From assembly GCA_014529385.2 (NCBI GenBank), contig CM043959.1, positions 51,573,253-51,637,252 of the forward strand: a stretch of DNA of 64,000 nt, given 5' to 3'. The notes under the pieces were generated by a model. That model was not told the origin of the DNA. It saw nothing but the letters and a program-made list of their open reading frames with translations, and did not search any database. The position numbers were made by a program, and so were the translations under genes. This DNA comes from Adiantum capillus-veneris (lineage: Eukaryota; Streptophyta; Polypodiopsida; Polypodiales; Pteridaceae). Shown here piece after piece: positions 13,826-26,099 of this stretch (position 1 is its first letter; the number at the start of each line of letters is the position of its first letter).

Positions 13826-15285
13826 AATACATGCATCTAGCTTTTGAACTTCGAGCATCAAGACCAAAGATCGTTTATGACATAGAAGGTTTGTGCAAAC
13901 CTCCGAAGGAAGGTTTATTGAGCAACACTATGGAGAAAATTTATTTATGGCCTTCAAAATGTAAAGGAAAGCCACCCTTCAAATGATTTTCAAAAATAAA
14001 AGTAGTTAGTGGTCAGCTTTGAAATTGAGGGCCGGAGTGAGATGGCCTCCCAAAAACTATAGGCTTAAGTATTATAAATTTAGATGGAGTACTAAGGTCT
14101 TTTTGACTTTCCAATGCCAAGACTCAAAAGTCTTTTCATTTTGTACCATCCTAGTACTTACCCTTCACTTTTGAATTTCCAATTAAATGTTTTTTAAAGG
14201 TTGTCTTTGACATGAAGCAGAATTTGAGTGCGTCAAGAATGTGAATGTGACACACTGAGGGTCTCTCCTTCATTTGCCCACATTTGCCCTCCCTATGAAG
14301 GGAAGGAGGACATTGCTTCAATTGATGCACATGCAGCCGTGACAACTCGCGGGTCACATACTAGTACTATATATGAAGCAACTTAAATTTTTTGAGGAAG
14401 GAGAAGGCATCCATGTGTCATTCACTCCTTCACTTGAAAGAAAACCTTACAAAATGTCACATCTATACTAAACAATCCATCACTTATCTTGTGTCCTTGA
14501 CAGAGTTGCTAGTGTGATAGCGGAAGCATAATCCATAAAGCAGTGGAGTTCATGCCACCTTGTTAGCATGCCTTGCAGGCAGAATGTAAGCCCTTATCGA
14601 GAATGATGGCCTCAAACGCGAGAACTGAAACCAGAAGTGCCTTGCACAGTAGCATGTACTTTTAGGGATACATCCTAACTTGACGTTGCCACGCCTAAAA
14701 TGGGAACAAATTTCTGATCGTATCAATTCCCCAAACTTGTGTGCCAATGCCCTTGATTTGAAGTCAATGGGCGGGATCGTGGCACACGGTAGAAGCCTTG
14801 CTTCTCTTGAAACTAGCAAAGCACTTTTCTTTTCACAACAGATAATAGTTGCCAAAGTAAACATGAAAAAGCAAGGAAAACTAAAAATTGTCTAACCTGG
14901 TCGTCCTGCTGTAACCAGTTGTGCCGAGATTCTGTAGAAGAAAACTCGCTCGAAACCAGCTCATAGCCATATTTTCTTTGCGAGAGAGAATTGTCGTGTG
15001 TATCATATACACCCTAATGCAATGATCGTGTACGCACTGCATAATGTGTTCAGCTGATCGTATAAGCCGAGATGATGTGACTGGTCTTATAAAAAATTAC
15101 TATACCAGAACAAAATTGGGGCATAACACTACCCAATTCAAAAAATGTACAATACGCTGAAAATGCATATGCAAGTATGAAAAAATGGCTAAGCATAACA
15201 TGTTTAAAAGACATATAACTACTGTGACGTGCACCAAACCTGGATTTTATGTCAAATTATGAACTCATGCATCATGCTTAAGTTG
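13824..15285. other. No recognisable gene
   Basis: A minus-strand frame of about 104 codons at 14550-14864 and shorter frames exist, but none shows a motif I recognise. Nothing else stands out. Confidence 0.45.
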
Positions 15286-15828
15286 TCATACATGTGGACA
15301 TTGCTTTTTTTGATGCGTTCCTAAGCAATAAAAGCATAATTTTTGACGCTTTGCCCATAGAAAGTCGGATTGTGATAGTCGCTTCCTGACCACGTTGGTC
15401 ATGACTAGATCTGTATCAACAACCGATTTCTCTTGTACCTGCTGGACCTCTTTGGTCATAACTGTTGGGCAGACAACCCCTTGGGTTGCCGGCAAGTGAG
15501 AAGCTGATTCTAGTAACATATTGTAAAGTAATTGTGTGAGGTTTTCCACTTGTGTAGCCAATATTTGGACTTGTACGGCTAGCTTGCAAAATTGGGAATC
15601 AAAAGTTTGCCAGTCCTATTGAGTGATACACTCCCTGGCATCCTGCAAGTTAATATCATCCTCCACAATATCAAACACACTCTGAGGAAGAGGTGTAAAT
15701 AGTCGCGGAGATAGATCGCATGGGTTTGCATCATCCATCCCTATTGGCACGTGGGTACCCTCCGTGAGAGTATCCGACCAAGCGGCATCCACAAGTGAAG
15801 CACTCTCCAAGTATTCGAAGTCAAACAT
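15286..15828 (-). pseudogene. Gag-like fragment with variant zinc knuckle
   Basis: Reading the minus strand from an ATG at 15828, one frame runs to 15286 and is broken only by an in-frame TAG at 15618-15616. The last 20 or so residues contain CFYCLGTHQKKQC, a CX2CX3HX4C arrangement. It resembles a retroviral CCHC knuckle but is one residue short between the second Cys and the His. Upstream residues are acidic and Gln-rich with no recognised fold. The context is other retroelement debris (the DUF4283 relic is about 1 kb away on the same strand). It is probably the C-terminal part of a retrotransposon gag or LINE ORF1. An in-frame stop lies ten codons upstream of the ATG, so the N terminus is lost or is elsewhere. 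Confidence 0.4.
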
Positions 15829-16400
15829 GTGTTGATCATCAAATTTCCATATTTATGGCAAAGACGTGTTGTGCGAACAAAAGAGAAAACAATACCTTGG
15901 ATTGCAGAAAGGCTCGTTGCTGTAGTATGCACCTCAAACGGCGACAATTAGCCGTGCTAATTAGATCCGTAATCTTAATAAAAGATATAAAAGTGCTGTC
16001 AAAATCAAGTCGTGCCTAAGTTGGGAAACAATTGAAGCAATATCCTAAGACATTCTTGGATCCGTGGTTGTCCAGTTAGCCGGCTGTTACAACCGGCATG
16101 GACTTCGACAAGCTGTCCATCGTACCCTTTTCCAAGGAGGAATGCTTGAAGATTTCAAAAGAGGGCACTAAAATTTGGTCACTGCAGAAAACCAGTTTGT
16201 TTACGATGTGCTAAAGGATCTCCAAGAGGCGGCTTGCGGTACCTTGCTGAAATCTCTCGAGCCAAAGCCTTCGAGGATGCAATCGAAAAGCCTGCGGGCA
16301 CGTGCCCGCTTATGCTAAAAGAAATCCTTGCCCTAAGGTCTTTGGGCGCTTGAATGTGAACCAAAAAGCTCAATTGCGTAGCTATGGTGCTGCAAAGTGC

Positions 16401-16402
<2 letters not shown>

Positions 16403-16489
<87 letters not shown>
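16403..16489. repeat. (GA)n microsatellite
   Basis: About 87 bases of GA lie downstream (minus-strand sense) of the DUF4283 pseudogene. Confidence 0.92.
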
Positions 16490-16492
<3 letters not shown>

Positions 16493-16830
16493 TCCGCTCG
16501 CTGTGGTGCAGCTTCTTGATTATTATTGTGACGTGATCACCCCCGATGGCTACGCGCTCATGTTGAGCCCATCCTTGTTGTGATATGTGTAGGTCGATGT
16601 TCTCTCCTCCTTCGCCGCAAGCGGCCCTGCACACGACCTTGACTGCCTTCTCTGCTAAGCGGCCATGCCCACCTTCCAAATCTTGCCCTTAGGTTGCATG
16701 AACATGCATCAAGTGGAGATCCACAACCCACTTTGCCTAGAATAGACTGGAGCTTTGATACCAGTGAAAGGCCCTGGGTACTGCCTTGTTTGAATCCTCC
16801 ACCCAACCTCCCTTTTATAGCCTCCTGGCC

Positions 16831-17743
16831 CTAGGATCCCTTCTCCATTGGGCAGCCAGCCCTTGGCCAGTGTCCTTGATCTCCAGGGTGGTCCTTGGCC
16901 TGACAGATCTTTAGTCCTGCCCCAAAATTCACCACCAAGTTCTTTGGCTGTGGCTTCCGCAGATCCCACCAGATACAGACCTTGTTTGCTACTACACCCG
17001 AGGCTCTGGTAGCTAGGACAAAAAGTGGATCACCAAGTGAAGCTGCGAGGTCCTTCAAGTTCTTCCTAAGCCATACGAGGGAGGTTGACAAAATCCACCC
17101 ATACTGGGCAAAGATCCTTGAATGCCTCGTTAGATTCAAACAGAGGGTCCCAAGGGAGCACGTACAACGGCGTGCGATTGAAGAACAACGGACTTTTCAC
17201 CAAAACCCTCTCAACCATTGCACTGTCGTTGAACTGAGATGACACGAATCCTTTTGCTATATATTGGGTGGACATTAGCGAGCCGTGCTGATTCAGAACA
17301 AGTGGACTGCAGAGCCACTTACTGAGCTCAATTCTATTGGAAACTCTCCCCATAAACCCGAAAACCACAGTGGAATTTTCAACCTCCGCTAGTTGTCTTT
17401 TCACAATGGTAGGGGGAACAACCATCGTAACGGCATCTTCCACCTCGACACGCTATGGGAGCGCCTTCTTGAGTGCTTGGAAAGCTCTATCTCCTTTGGC
17501 CACTTCAGTAGCATCCTCCTGCGTCGCCGACTCTTCGCACGACCTTTTGTTCAATGATAGTGCACAAAGGATTGTCTCTAGGTCTTTTTCCACGTGCATC
17601 TTTCTTTGTTTCAGTTCCTCCTTACTCAGATTAGTAAGGGAGCTTTGACCGCTATCATCGGCGCCTGGTTTCTCAAAGTCGCATGTCGGATCGATAGTCT
17701 TCAGAGTGTCGAGCTGCTCTTTTCCTGCAGAGGAGCTCGTCAT
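16831..17743 (-). pseudogene. DUF4283-containing LINE ORF1-type relic
   Basis: The minus-strand frame starts at an ATG at 17743 and runs to 17066, with one in-frame TAG at 17455-17453. It then shifts by one base near 17070 and continues to 16831. The product begins with a charged Ser/Glu/Lys-rich stretch and enters a DUF4283-like core. That core ends with WVDFVNLP, then after the shift WLRKNLKDLAASLGDPL and, further on, KVCIWWDLRKPQP. These match the family pattern of a Trp-Val near an NLP turn, a helix ending G-x-P-L, and a hydrophobic strand. DUF4283 is typical of plant non-LTR retrotransposon ORF1 proteins, often with a zinc knuckle that I do not see here. No reverse transcriptase follows. 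The stop and the frameshift mark it as dead. Confidence 0.6.
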
Positions 17744-17883
17744 GGCGTGGTGAAAGGCCTCACCAACACCAAGTCACAAAAGGGGGATCTTAATAAAGGA
17801 GATAATAATCGCTTATTCTTCCAACTAGGTGGTGATGAAAAGCCTAACAGGATAAGTATAGGCTCCGAAGCCACATGCACCTG

Positions 17884-18804
17884 TGTTAACTGAGTCAACG
17901 TCAGTTAACAGAAGCTGCTAAAGACCGAAGACGTATAAATGCACATCGAAGATCAAAGTGAAGAAGAAGTAAAGATTGGAGTTACACATTTTTCACATTT
18001 TCCCAAAATGGTCACGTATTGTAAATTTCTGATTTATTTCAAGCCATTGTAATATTCTAATGTGTTATGGGCTCAATGGGAGTTCTAAGATGTAAAGAAC
18101 AGGTCAGCTAGTGTGCCTAGGTAGCAGATTCAGTAAGTGGTGGAGCTCTAAAGGCCTTGGGCACCCGGACATTGCATATTTTTACCCTAGGTATATAAGG
18201 CAGTGTGTAAAAGAAATTAGGGTTCTCAAGCTCATTGGTTGAGAGCACTCTTTGGTGAGAGCTCTTGAGGTGTGTGGCTATGGAGTCCTTGGGCCTCTCC
18301 TTGCTCATGAGACTTTATTAACACTAATCAATGATTCATTCTCTTTCACTATGCCTCTCTCATGCTTCTTATGATTGCATATGATGCTCATATTAGGTAG
18401 ATCTTAACTAATTAGTGGTTAATCCCTCTCTAATCTTGTGTGATTGCCCTCTTTTGCTTGTGTGTGCATGTAGGTTTGATTGGAGTGTGGTGCTCGATAG
18501 ATCTATGTGTTTGTGCTTCCGATTAGTGTGTTGCATGATAGGATTAGTGTTGTGTGCGTCTTGCAATCGTAGTGTGTGTGATTGGGTTGATTGGAGGTGA
18601 AGAGAAGTGGATGTGAAGATTGCCCTTCATTGTGGCTTATCTCCTCCATAGGCCGAGAAGCTCACTTCGTAGAGTTAACCATTCGTGTTGCCAGGATTAT
18701 CTCACTGACCGTGTGAGTGTTTCCATGCCTTAGTCGGGTAGCTCATCCCTTTGGATTGATAATTTTGTTGGTCATTGGAGCTATGTAACGATGGAACCCC
18801 AACA
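17884..18804 (+). repeat. Element I 5' LTR (921 bp)
   Basis: It starts TGTTAACTGA and ends CCCCAACA, directly before a TGGCGCC primer binding site. The first half matches the copy at 63160 closely, including shared runs such as aaggccttggg and ggtatataa. A TATA box is at 18192-18199. The first 27 bases form a hairpin, with 10-base perfect arms TGTTAACTGA and TCAGTTAACA. Confidence 0.75.
18192..18199 (+). promoter_or_regulatory. LTR TATA box
   Basis: TATATAAG in the LTR, conserved in sequence and position in the second LTR copy (TATATAAA at 63472). It is the likely pol II core promoter of the element. Confidence 0.55.
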
Positions 18805-18806
18805 TT

Positions 18807-18824
18807 TGGCGCCGTTTCCAGGGA
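18807..18824 (+). other. Primer binding site, tRNA-Asp type
   Basis: TGGCGCCGTTTCCAGGGA lies two bases after the LTR. It resembles the plant tRNA-Asp PBS (TGGCGCCGTTGCCGGGGA) with two mismatches. This PBS is characteristic of Athila and some Tat-lineage elements. Confidence 0.75.
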
Positions 18825-20847
18825 CGATGGCCTACGCTAGTGTAATGTTTTTGTGGATTTTGGATGTGTGTGCATGAAGCAATGTGTTCATAATTCCCTA
18901 ATGTGTCACCGTATCTTGCCAATTGTCTGTTTACACACTCTAATTTCACACTAACCCCTTGCTAATTTGACTAGTTTTTGTTAACTTACTAATTTGCTAT
19001 GAAGGATTGGAGCATTCAACCATTCAATTGATCTTCAATGTAAAGGTAATCAAGGTGGTATTCTCAACCTCCCTCGAATCTAAAGATGTGTAGAATTGTG
19101 TAGAGATCCCACCATGATGATGCAATTTAATGATATGCTATGTTGATGCAATGCAATGTGATGCTATGTTGGATTGAAAATTTTTGGATTGTTTGTTTTC
19201 ATGCCGTCGTAATGCCGAAATTTTTAAGATTTGGTGGCGTATGAATTTGACAAGTTTCAATTGCTAATTGGTAAATGTGCATTGCTAATTGGGTGCCTAA
19301 TTGAGTTAATTGTATGCTTGGATGGTCAATTGCAAGTGTGTGTGCACTAAAATCAAGTGTGTGTGCAATTTTATTAGTGTGTGTATGTCTAATTTAGGTG
19401 TGTGAGCACTATTTTGCCCATGTTTGTGCACCTAGAAATCAATGTGTGCTTAATAATTTTTCAATTGTGATGATTGATTTGTGTTGTGCTCATGCCCACC
19501 TAATGATTTGTGAAGTCACATTACAAATTCGACAAATTTAACTCTTTTGTGTGCGCACCTAAAGATTGGTTAAAACTACCAAATTTATTAGTGTGTGTGC
19601 GCCTAAAAAGTGTTTAATTTGCATGATTGATTCAAATTTTGATTGCATATTGGATGTGGGTAATGGTTAATTGTTGTGTTATTGTGCTCAAAATAGGGAT
19701 TTGTACACTCCAATTGCGTCAATTTTGTACCTAATTTTTCCGGTTTAATTGCCTAGTCTTTATTTTATTGATAAAATTGTTTGGCAATTGAATTGATGTG
19801 ATTTTCGTAATTCTATTTGGCTGAACTATTCCCCTATGTGTGGAGAATTTTTAGAAAATTTTTGGGTATTTTTTGGTAAATTTTTGCTCATTTTTTCATT
19901 AATTTAATTCCATTAAAAAATGATATTGTGCGATCTTTACGAGCTATTTCATGTGTGCGTATTTACGGCATCATTTTGTTCGCATTTGTGCCCTTCGTGG
20001 TCGAGTTTTGAGCGTTCCGCTATTTCCAGGGGTCAGGTTGACGATTGTGTCGTAAATTGCATTTTTTGTAAAATCTCCTATTTTTGGTGTTTTGGCGTGT
20101 CAAAAAGTTTGGTTGTGAATGTCGGTGATTTTCTAAGATTCCTAGAATATTTCGAGAATTTTTTGACCTTTTTGGCAATTTTTTGGACTTTTGGGTGAAT
20201 TTTAGCGTTTTCGGCTAATTTTCGACCTACTTTTTGGCATTTTTGGAAATTTGAAAATAAAAAAATAATAGAAAGGCCGGTTTGAGTTGCGAGGTCCATG
20301 CCTTGCGGTGCATAAAATTTCGGGACGGAATACTCTTCTTCTTCTTTTTTCTCCCACTGGCCGACAACCTCCTTCTTCTCTCTCCACGTGAACACAACCT
20401 ATCACACTCACACTCACTCTACTCTCTGTCTCCCTCGCTGACCACTGCCCGCCACATCCGCACCACGTGCGTGCTCAGCCTCTCTCTCTAACTTACTCTC
20501 TTTCTCTCTCTGCCTTTCGGCGCCGTGCGTGAACCCAATGTTAGAAAAAACCGGGGTCCAATGTATTTTAACCGGTTGAAATCCTAAAAATCTCTGTTAG
20601 ATTTTGAGCTTGCCATAAAGCAAACCGGGAAGTTTTCACAAATTTTAGTGTAATTACCGGCAAAAGCTTTAAATTTTGACCTAAAAGCCAGGAGAATTTC
20701 AAGCTTGGCCTTATTTTCTTCGGTTATGAAAAATGTATTTTTCTCGCCCCGCGTGAACCCCTCTCTCTACTCTCTTTGTCCCCTACTTTAACTTCCTCTC
20801 TATCTCTACTCTCGATGTTTGCCCTCCACCTTTGTCTTATTCACTCA

Positions 20848-20876
20848 TCACACACACACACACACACACGTTAACT

Positions 20877-20919
<43 letters not shown>

Positions 20920-20960
20920 TCCCTTGGCGTTTTCCCTTTCTGTTGTCCCGCGTGCATGCA

Positions 20961-21000
<40 letters not shown>

Positions 21001-21028
21001 GTTGACTGCAACCACGCACGCGCATACA

Positions 21029-21070
<42 letters not shown>
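20848..21070. repeat. Cluster of CA and CT microsatellites
   Basis: CA at 20848-20869, then CT tracts at about 20880-20915, 20962-20998 and 21031-21070, separated by short unique sequence. Confidence 0.9.
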
Positions 21071-21073
<3 letters not shown>

Positions 21074-21234
21074 GCCACTGACAAGGGCTCTCTCTCTTCG
21101 CGTCGTTGTCCAGCCCTCTACGGCATGTTGTGCGCCAGCTCCCAGGTCTCCCTGCAATCACGCGCCGTCAATCCTGCCGACTCTTCAGGTGAGTTAGTTT
21201 TAGGTAGGTTAGTTTAAGTTAGTCTTTTTAAAAC

Positions 21235-21325
21235 AATTAAAAAAAACAGCAAAAAGAAAATCTTTTAAAAACAATAAGAAAGGAATCAAAAATCACAAAA
21301 TCACAAAAAAGAATAAAAACAATTA

Positions 21326-21356
<31 letters not shown>

Positions 21357-21830
21357 AAACAAAAATCCAATAAAAATTCAAAAAAGCCATTCAAAAAAAA
21401 AATCATAAAGAATTCATTGCAAAAATAAAAACTTCTTACAAAATTCTAAAAAGTAAAAAATTCACAGAAAAATAAAAAAACCTCATTAAAAATAAAAAAT
21501 TCTTAGAAAATTCAAAAAACATATATATAAATTTCACAAAAAATTGGAAAAAAATCATTAAAAAAATCAAAAAGTGACACAGATAAATCCCTAAAACATA
21601 CAAAAATTCATAAAAACTCAAAAAATTCATTAAAAAATCCAAAACTCATAGAAAAAAATCCCAAAAAAATAAAACCTTCAAAGCAATCACAAAAAATTAG
21701 AAAATTACCAAAAAAAATATTAAAAAATAAAAACCTTCCCAAGAAAAATCGTAAAAAACCATTAAAAAGATCTTTTTTTTTTAAATTCAAAATTTTACAA
21801 AAAATTTAGAAAAATAAAAAGAAAGCCGCC
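21235..21830. repeat. A-rich low-complexity region
   Basis: About 600 bases dominated by A runs punctuated by aaattc and catt words. The Phe/Leu-rich minus-strand frames across it are composition artefacts. Confidence 0.8.
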
Positions 21831-22334
21831 GAAAGTGCCAGAAAAAGCCAGAACGAGCCAGAAAGCGTAAAAAAAGCAAAAGATCAGTCGGGAAAATTAC
21901 ACCTAGCGAAGCGAACCAGATCAGCAGGATAACAACTGAAACGACCAGCTCAAAGCCGTGAGGGAGAGACAAATTTCTAAATTTTTCAAAACCGAGCTGA
22001 AAATCAAGAAATCAGAATTGTAAACTCATCGAAGCTCAAAATTTTGAGCTATATTTTGGGATCTCCTTGGGAATTGGGATTGAATTAATTTGGCCAAGAA
22101 TATTATTATTCTAGCTAAATTTTGACAGAGTTGACATGATTCGATCAAGGAGCTAGAAGTGAGCGTGCACCTAGAAATTGGCAAGTGCAAGCAATTGCAT
22201 TGAAAAGTAGCGTCTAGTTGGACAAACAGGGGCACAACTCACATGTGATTGTAGATTAGGCTAGTACAAGCAAGAGAAATTTTGCAATCAACACCAGAAT
22301 CTGCTAGGAGACAGTTTTTGTAGATTAAGCCAAC

Positions 22335-23274
22335 ATGGACTCAAATCGAGCCGAGAGTTCAAGTACAACAGAGAAAGCTAGTAGCAGTGGTAACACATGT
22401 ACAAGTGAAACAGAGCAGATTTTACAGTTATATGGCTACAATGGAGATAAAGTTTTATATGTAGATTCCGAAGGCAGTAGATACTTGATGAGAAGTAAAA
22501 GCAGCACAAGAGCCAAGATTCTATTGATCAGAGTAAAGACAGATTCAGAGAACTCGTAGATGTTCAGAGACTTCAGTGGAGCCAGGTATTGCAAGCTCAA
22601 AGATGAAGTGCAAATACAAGTGCAAAAAATCAACCCAAATAATTATCCAAAAATCTGCACAAGCCAGCAAAACATACAGTTGGTGCATATGCAATCAGAG
22701 TCATTGTACATGGACTACAGTGGTCAGATCTATAATCGAGAACCAGAATTGGAAGATCCAACAGATCAACCAATACAAGCCAGTCTAATGGGAGAACCAA
22801 GCCAAAGACAATACAAAAAGTCAAGATAGAGCAGTCTAGTGCTTGATGCTTAGTGTTCTAAAAGAAGATGCCGACAACTTGGCAAGCACAGAAACAGAAG
22901 CTCCTCAGCTAGAGCCTGACATGACAAAACCAGTTGAAATACCACCAGTCATGGCGTATTTCTCAGATTATGGACGAAAAGGTGGACATTTTTCTAAAGA
23001 TTGTCCAAGAAATCCAGACAACAGAGACGTATCAACTGCTAAGCAAGATACAAAGAAAATTGGAAATGTGAATCTCAATGTAAGGGCATCTAACTCGTCA
23101 CTTTTAATGCAATTGGATGATTCTGCATTACCATTAGAAGCACTAGAAAAAACACTGCAAGTTCAAAATCAGCATAAAGATACTCAGGCACCTGAAAAGC
23201 TTAAAATTGACTCTTTGAACAACAAATTCCTGCATGAATTTTGGTCAAGGTATCCAGATATCATCGAATGTTGA
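22335..23274 (+). pseudogene. Element I gag-like ORF, broken
   Basis: An ATG at 22335 opens a frame with a stop at 22557-22559, and the same frame resumes at 22560 to 22829. A second frame continues 22843-23274. Visible features are three copies of an aromatic-x-D-x2-G-x2-Y motif (YVDSEGSRY at 22458, FRDFSGARY at 22563, YMDYSGQIY at 22707). A degenerate CCHC-like stretch ending GGHFSKDC follows at about 22980-23006, with its first Cys pair lost (FSDYG where CxxCG is expected). The knuckle remnant, its position after a leader and its place before protease-like domains suggest gag. No capsid domain is recognisable. Stops and frame changes show it is inactive. Confidence 0.5.
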
Positions 23275-24110
23275 GAAGAATGTTAGGTTTGCAAATGATT
23301 TTGCATCCACTGCCACAAGTGTGTAATCATTCACGAGCTTAAGGGACACATCAGACAGAATGATGTTAGCATTGTATGGTACCCATAATTCATATGCACA
23401 CTATGTAGACCTAAAACGGAAAATGTACAAAAAGGATCAACCATGTTTGAACGGCCCACTTACCAGCTCATAGAAGTGCATCCAGTGATAGATCAGAAAT
23501 GATGGTTCATTTCAAAGGAAAGAATCTATTATAGCCCATCCTCTCTAGAGCTAAAGGATATTATCCGAGTGGACCCAGAAATCTGTTCGGAGCCAAACTC
23601 TCCTCCATCGGAAATCAAGATTCGACGTTGTGACCAAACGAGCACATACTTTGATCAAAATAGTCGTAGATATAGACAAGAGTCTAGCATCTATGATGCC
23701 TTGGGTCCTGAAACCATAGAATCTCATATCATAGAAGACCCATGGGATAGACAATATCAGGGCAAAGATAATGCTATTTACAGCTTGACTTGGGGAATAA
23801 TTTGTCATATTTCAAGGAGATACATAGGAAAATATGTAGAAGGTTTACAGATGCCAAACATCAATAGTGCTACCCAAAGTGTGCCTTCACACTCCCAAAA
23901 GGTGAGACTAAACAAGAGCCAAACAATTTTGAACTCTTACAATGAAGTAGGCTATAGTGATCACCCTAGGAAGGGAGGAGCTGTAAATCCATCAAGCTTA
24001 GCTTATGTACCAGGAAATGCTACACTAGTTAGAAGCCCTAGAGCCTCTAGCCAACAAACCCCTTCAAAGCAGAAACCATTGAAAGATCATATGGTTGTGA
24101 AAGTTTCCAA
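23275..24110 (+). pseudogene. Element I ORF fragment, unknown
   Basis: Between 23290 and 23560 one frame shows closely spaced Cys and His residues (CIHCHKC followed by HELKGH), a possible vestigial zinc finger interrupted by stops. From 23569 a frame of 181 codons runs to 24114 and contains YFDQNSRRY, another variant of the motif seen upstream (Gly replaced by Ser). No family is recognised. It is probably part of the same polyprotein as its neighbours. Confidence 0.35.
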
Positions 24111-24974
24111 TTGACCCAAGTTCTCTCAGAATCTGGAGACAAATTCCTCTATGAAGTTCATCAAGGACAAAAGTTTCAGTTGATCTCTACAAGTCAAAGC
24201 CAAAAACCAACAAATCCAATAGTGTTTAAACAGTTACATGTGACCAAACTCACATATGCATATCAAGATGCACATGGTAACGAATATCAGAAAGGTCATG
24301 ACCTTGTACAAACCCATATGAATGGCCCGCCGACTAAAGTCAAGGACTATCTGAAGATGATGCAAAGCCTCAAGCTATTAGAACAGGTAACAAAAAAGTC
24401 AAAGTCAATGGGAGCTAAAGTTCAGAAGGCTACACAAAGATCAACACCAAAATCTCCACAGAAGAGACAAATTTTGCCAGAAAGTACAGTGGATCTATTA
24501 AGATTAAGGGTTAGCTAAATGCAGGCAGATATTGCTCAACATTTACAAAAAAGTACAATATTACAGTCAATGGAGTCGACATCAACGGAAGCAGGTAATC
24601 AAAGAAAAGAAAATGCAGATAAAGCTCAACCAGAGGATGCTGCCACAACAAAAGCAGTCAATACAGAAAGAAATCCTGAGATGATCAAGTGCAACATTGT
24701 TGGTGAAAATGAAGAAAAGTTGTCAAGTGAAGTAAAGCTAGATTTTGAGTTAGACAAGAACCTCATGTCTTTTCACACTTGGAAAAGATGTGGCCAACCA
24801 CAGCTGGAAGATGCTCTTGAATTTTTGAGCATATCAAAAAACAAACGAGCAGAATGCTGGGAAATTATCTCTACCACCATTGAAGTAAGGTCACAGATCA
24901 TCGTAGCTCAATTCCACGTGATCACAACCAAAGATATGCTAGACAACATCATAATGGGAATGCCAATGGACTAG
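24111..24974 (+). pseudogene. Element I protein with inactive retropepsin-like domain 1
   Basis: A single frame with a TAA at 24516-24518 and ending in TAG at 24972. The N-terminal part has two motif copies (YEVHQGQKF at 24150, YQDAHGNEY at 24261) and is Lys/Ser-rich. The C-terminal part has a retropepsin layout. A strand ends LDFELDKNLMSFHTW where active proteases have D-T/S-G-A, and about 75 residues later the flap-distal strand reads NIIMGMPMD, where the family has IILG-x-PW. The catalytic Asp-Thr-Gly is therefore gone while the frame of the fold persists. It is followed in the same frame by a second such domain. Confidence 0.45.
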
Positions 24975-25211
24975 AAGATATTAGAGATACAGAATGTAAA
25001 CAGGATGCAGTCTTCAGAGGCAACAAAGAATGAAGACCAAGACTGGTCACCCGCGGACAACAACACAAAGTCCTCAAGCACAGTTAAATTGGAGACTGAT
25101 GCCAAATAAAATCTTATTGAAGATGATTCATCTCCATCAAAGAGAACTTTAGAAGAGCTTAAAACAAATTATGCAATAAGAAATGCAGATCAAACAGAGC
25201 AAAGGGCAACC

Positions 25212-26099
25212 ATGATAGCTCTTGAGCAGAGAATTCCACCAAAGCGAGAAGTAAAGAAGAATGAGGTTGCAAAAAATCAGGAAGAAATAGGAAGTCCAAA
25301 GATCCAAACATTGCCAACTAAATCAGCTGATAAAAGTAAACTTGGAAAACAAAGTCTCAAGTTACCCTCCATAGAGACACAATTAGATCAAGAAGAGACC
25401 ATGGCAAAAGCAAGACAGAAATCTTCAATAGAACCAACAATGAAAATAGCTGTAATTATCAGCAGTACAAAAGGAGCAAGTGTCAGATGCAATGCTCTAT
25501 TGGATAAAGAAGCAAATTTCAATATGGTTGCAGACAACATCCAGAGAATTCTAGAGATTACTCAGGGCAAGCCAGATAATAGAGAAATCATGGGTAAGCC
25601 TACATGTCAAAAAGGGATGGTTGCTACCCTTAGCATCCAAAATCATGAAGAGCAGGTAAAGTTTCAGGTGAAGCCTTCAGAAGAAATGTTTGCAGATGTC
25701 ATCCTTGGACATCAGTGGTTAGATCAACACAAGGCCTACAAAGAAGATAAAATGCTAATACTCTCTTCTCCAAGAGGTAGCCAGCAACATTTACAGGTAC
25801 CATTAATGCTAGATTCAGAGTTACAGAAATCACACATATCAAAGACAAATCTTGCAGATAAAGGTAAAGCCAAAGTGAAACTTCCATCGATTAGCAAAGA
25901 AGAGGTGACAACATATGCCTCTACATCAAGGAACCCTCATGGATCAGCTTCTTCAAGCAAGTCAGGCTTTCAAAACTTAAAGTCAATTGCTGACCCAACG
26001 AAAACCTCTAAGGAGACACCTAGAAAAGAAAGATATTGTAGCCAAAGTACTCAAGAAAGCAAAGGAAAGTCAAGCAAGTGTTTGTTCAGAGCAATTTAG
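25212..26099 (+). pseudogene. Element I protein with inactive retropepsin-like domain 2
   Basis: The frame is the same as the upstream one (TAG at 24972 and TAA near 25107 intervene) and is open for 295 codons. A Lys/Glu-rich N-terminal third precedes a retropepsin-like region. CNALLDKEANFNMV replaces the expected LLDTGANxNxI, and VILGHQWLDQH about 85 residues on corresponds to the conserved ILG-x-xWL strand. The C terminus is Ser/Lys-rich. The Asp is kept but Thr-Gly is replaced by Lys-Glu, so catalysis is not expected. It is the longest uninterrupted frame of element I, which may mean it stayed under constraint longer or is simply spared. Confidence 0.5.

Larger units (their letters stand above)
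18825..22334 (+). other. Element I leader
   Basis: A 3.5-kb stretch without a credible coding region. It holds T-rich DNA (19800-20260), CA and CT arrays (20848-21070) and an A-rich simple region (21235-21830). Long leaders between PBS and first ORF are known in Tat/Ogre and Athila elements. Confidence 0.5.

Noticed and set aside
21436-21972. Phe/Leu-rich membrane-protein-like ORFs on the minus strand
   Set aside because: The plus strand here is an A-rich simple sequence, so hydrophobic TTT/TTC codons are forced by composition.
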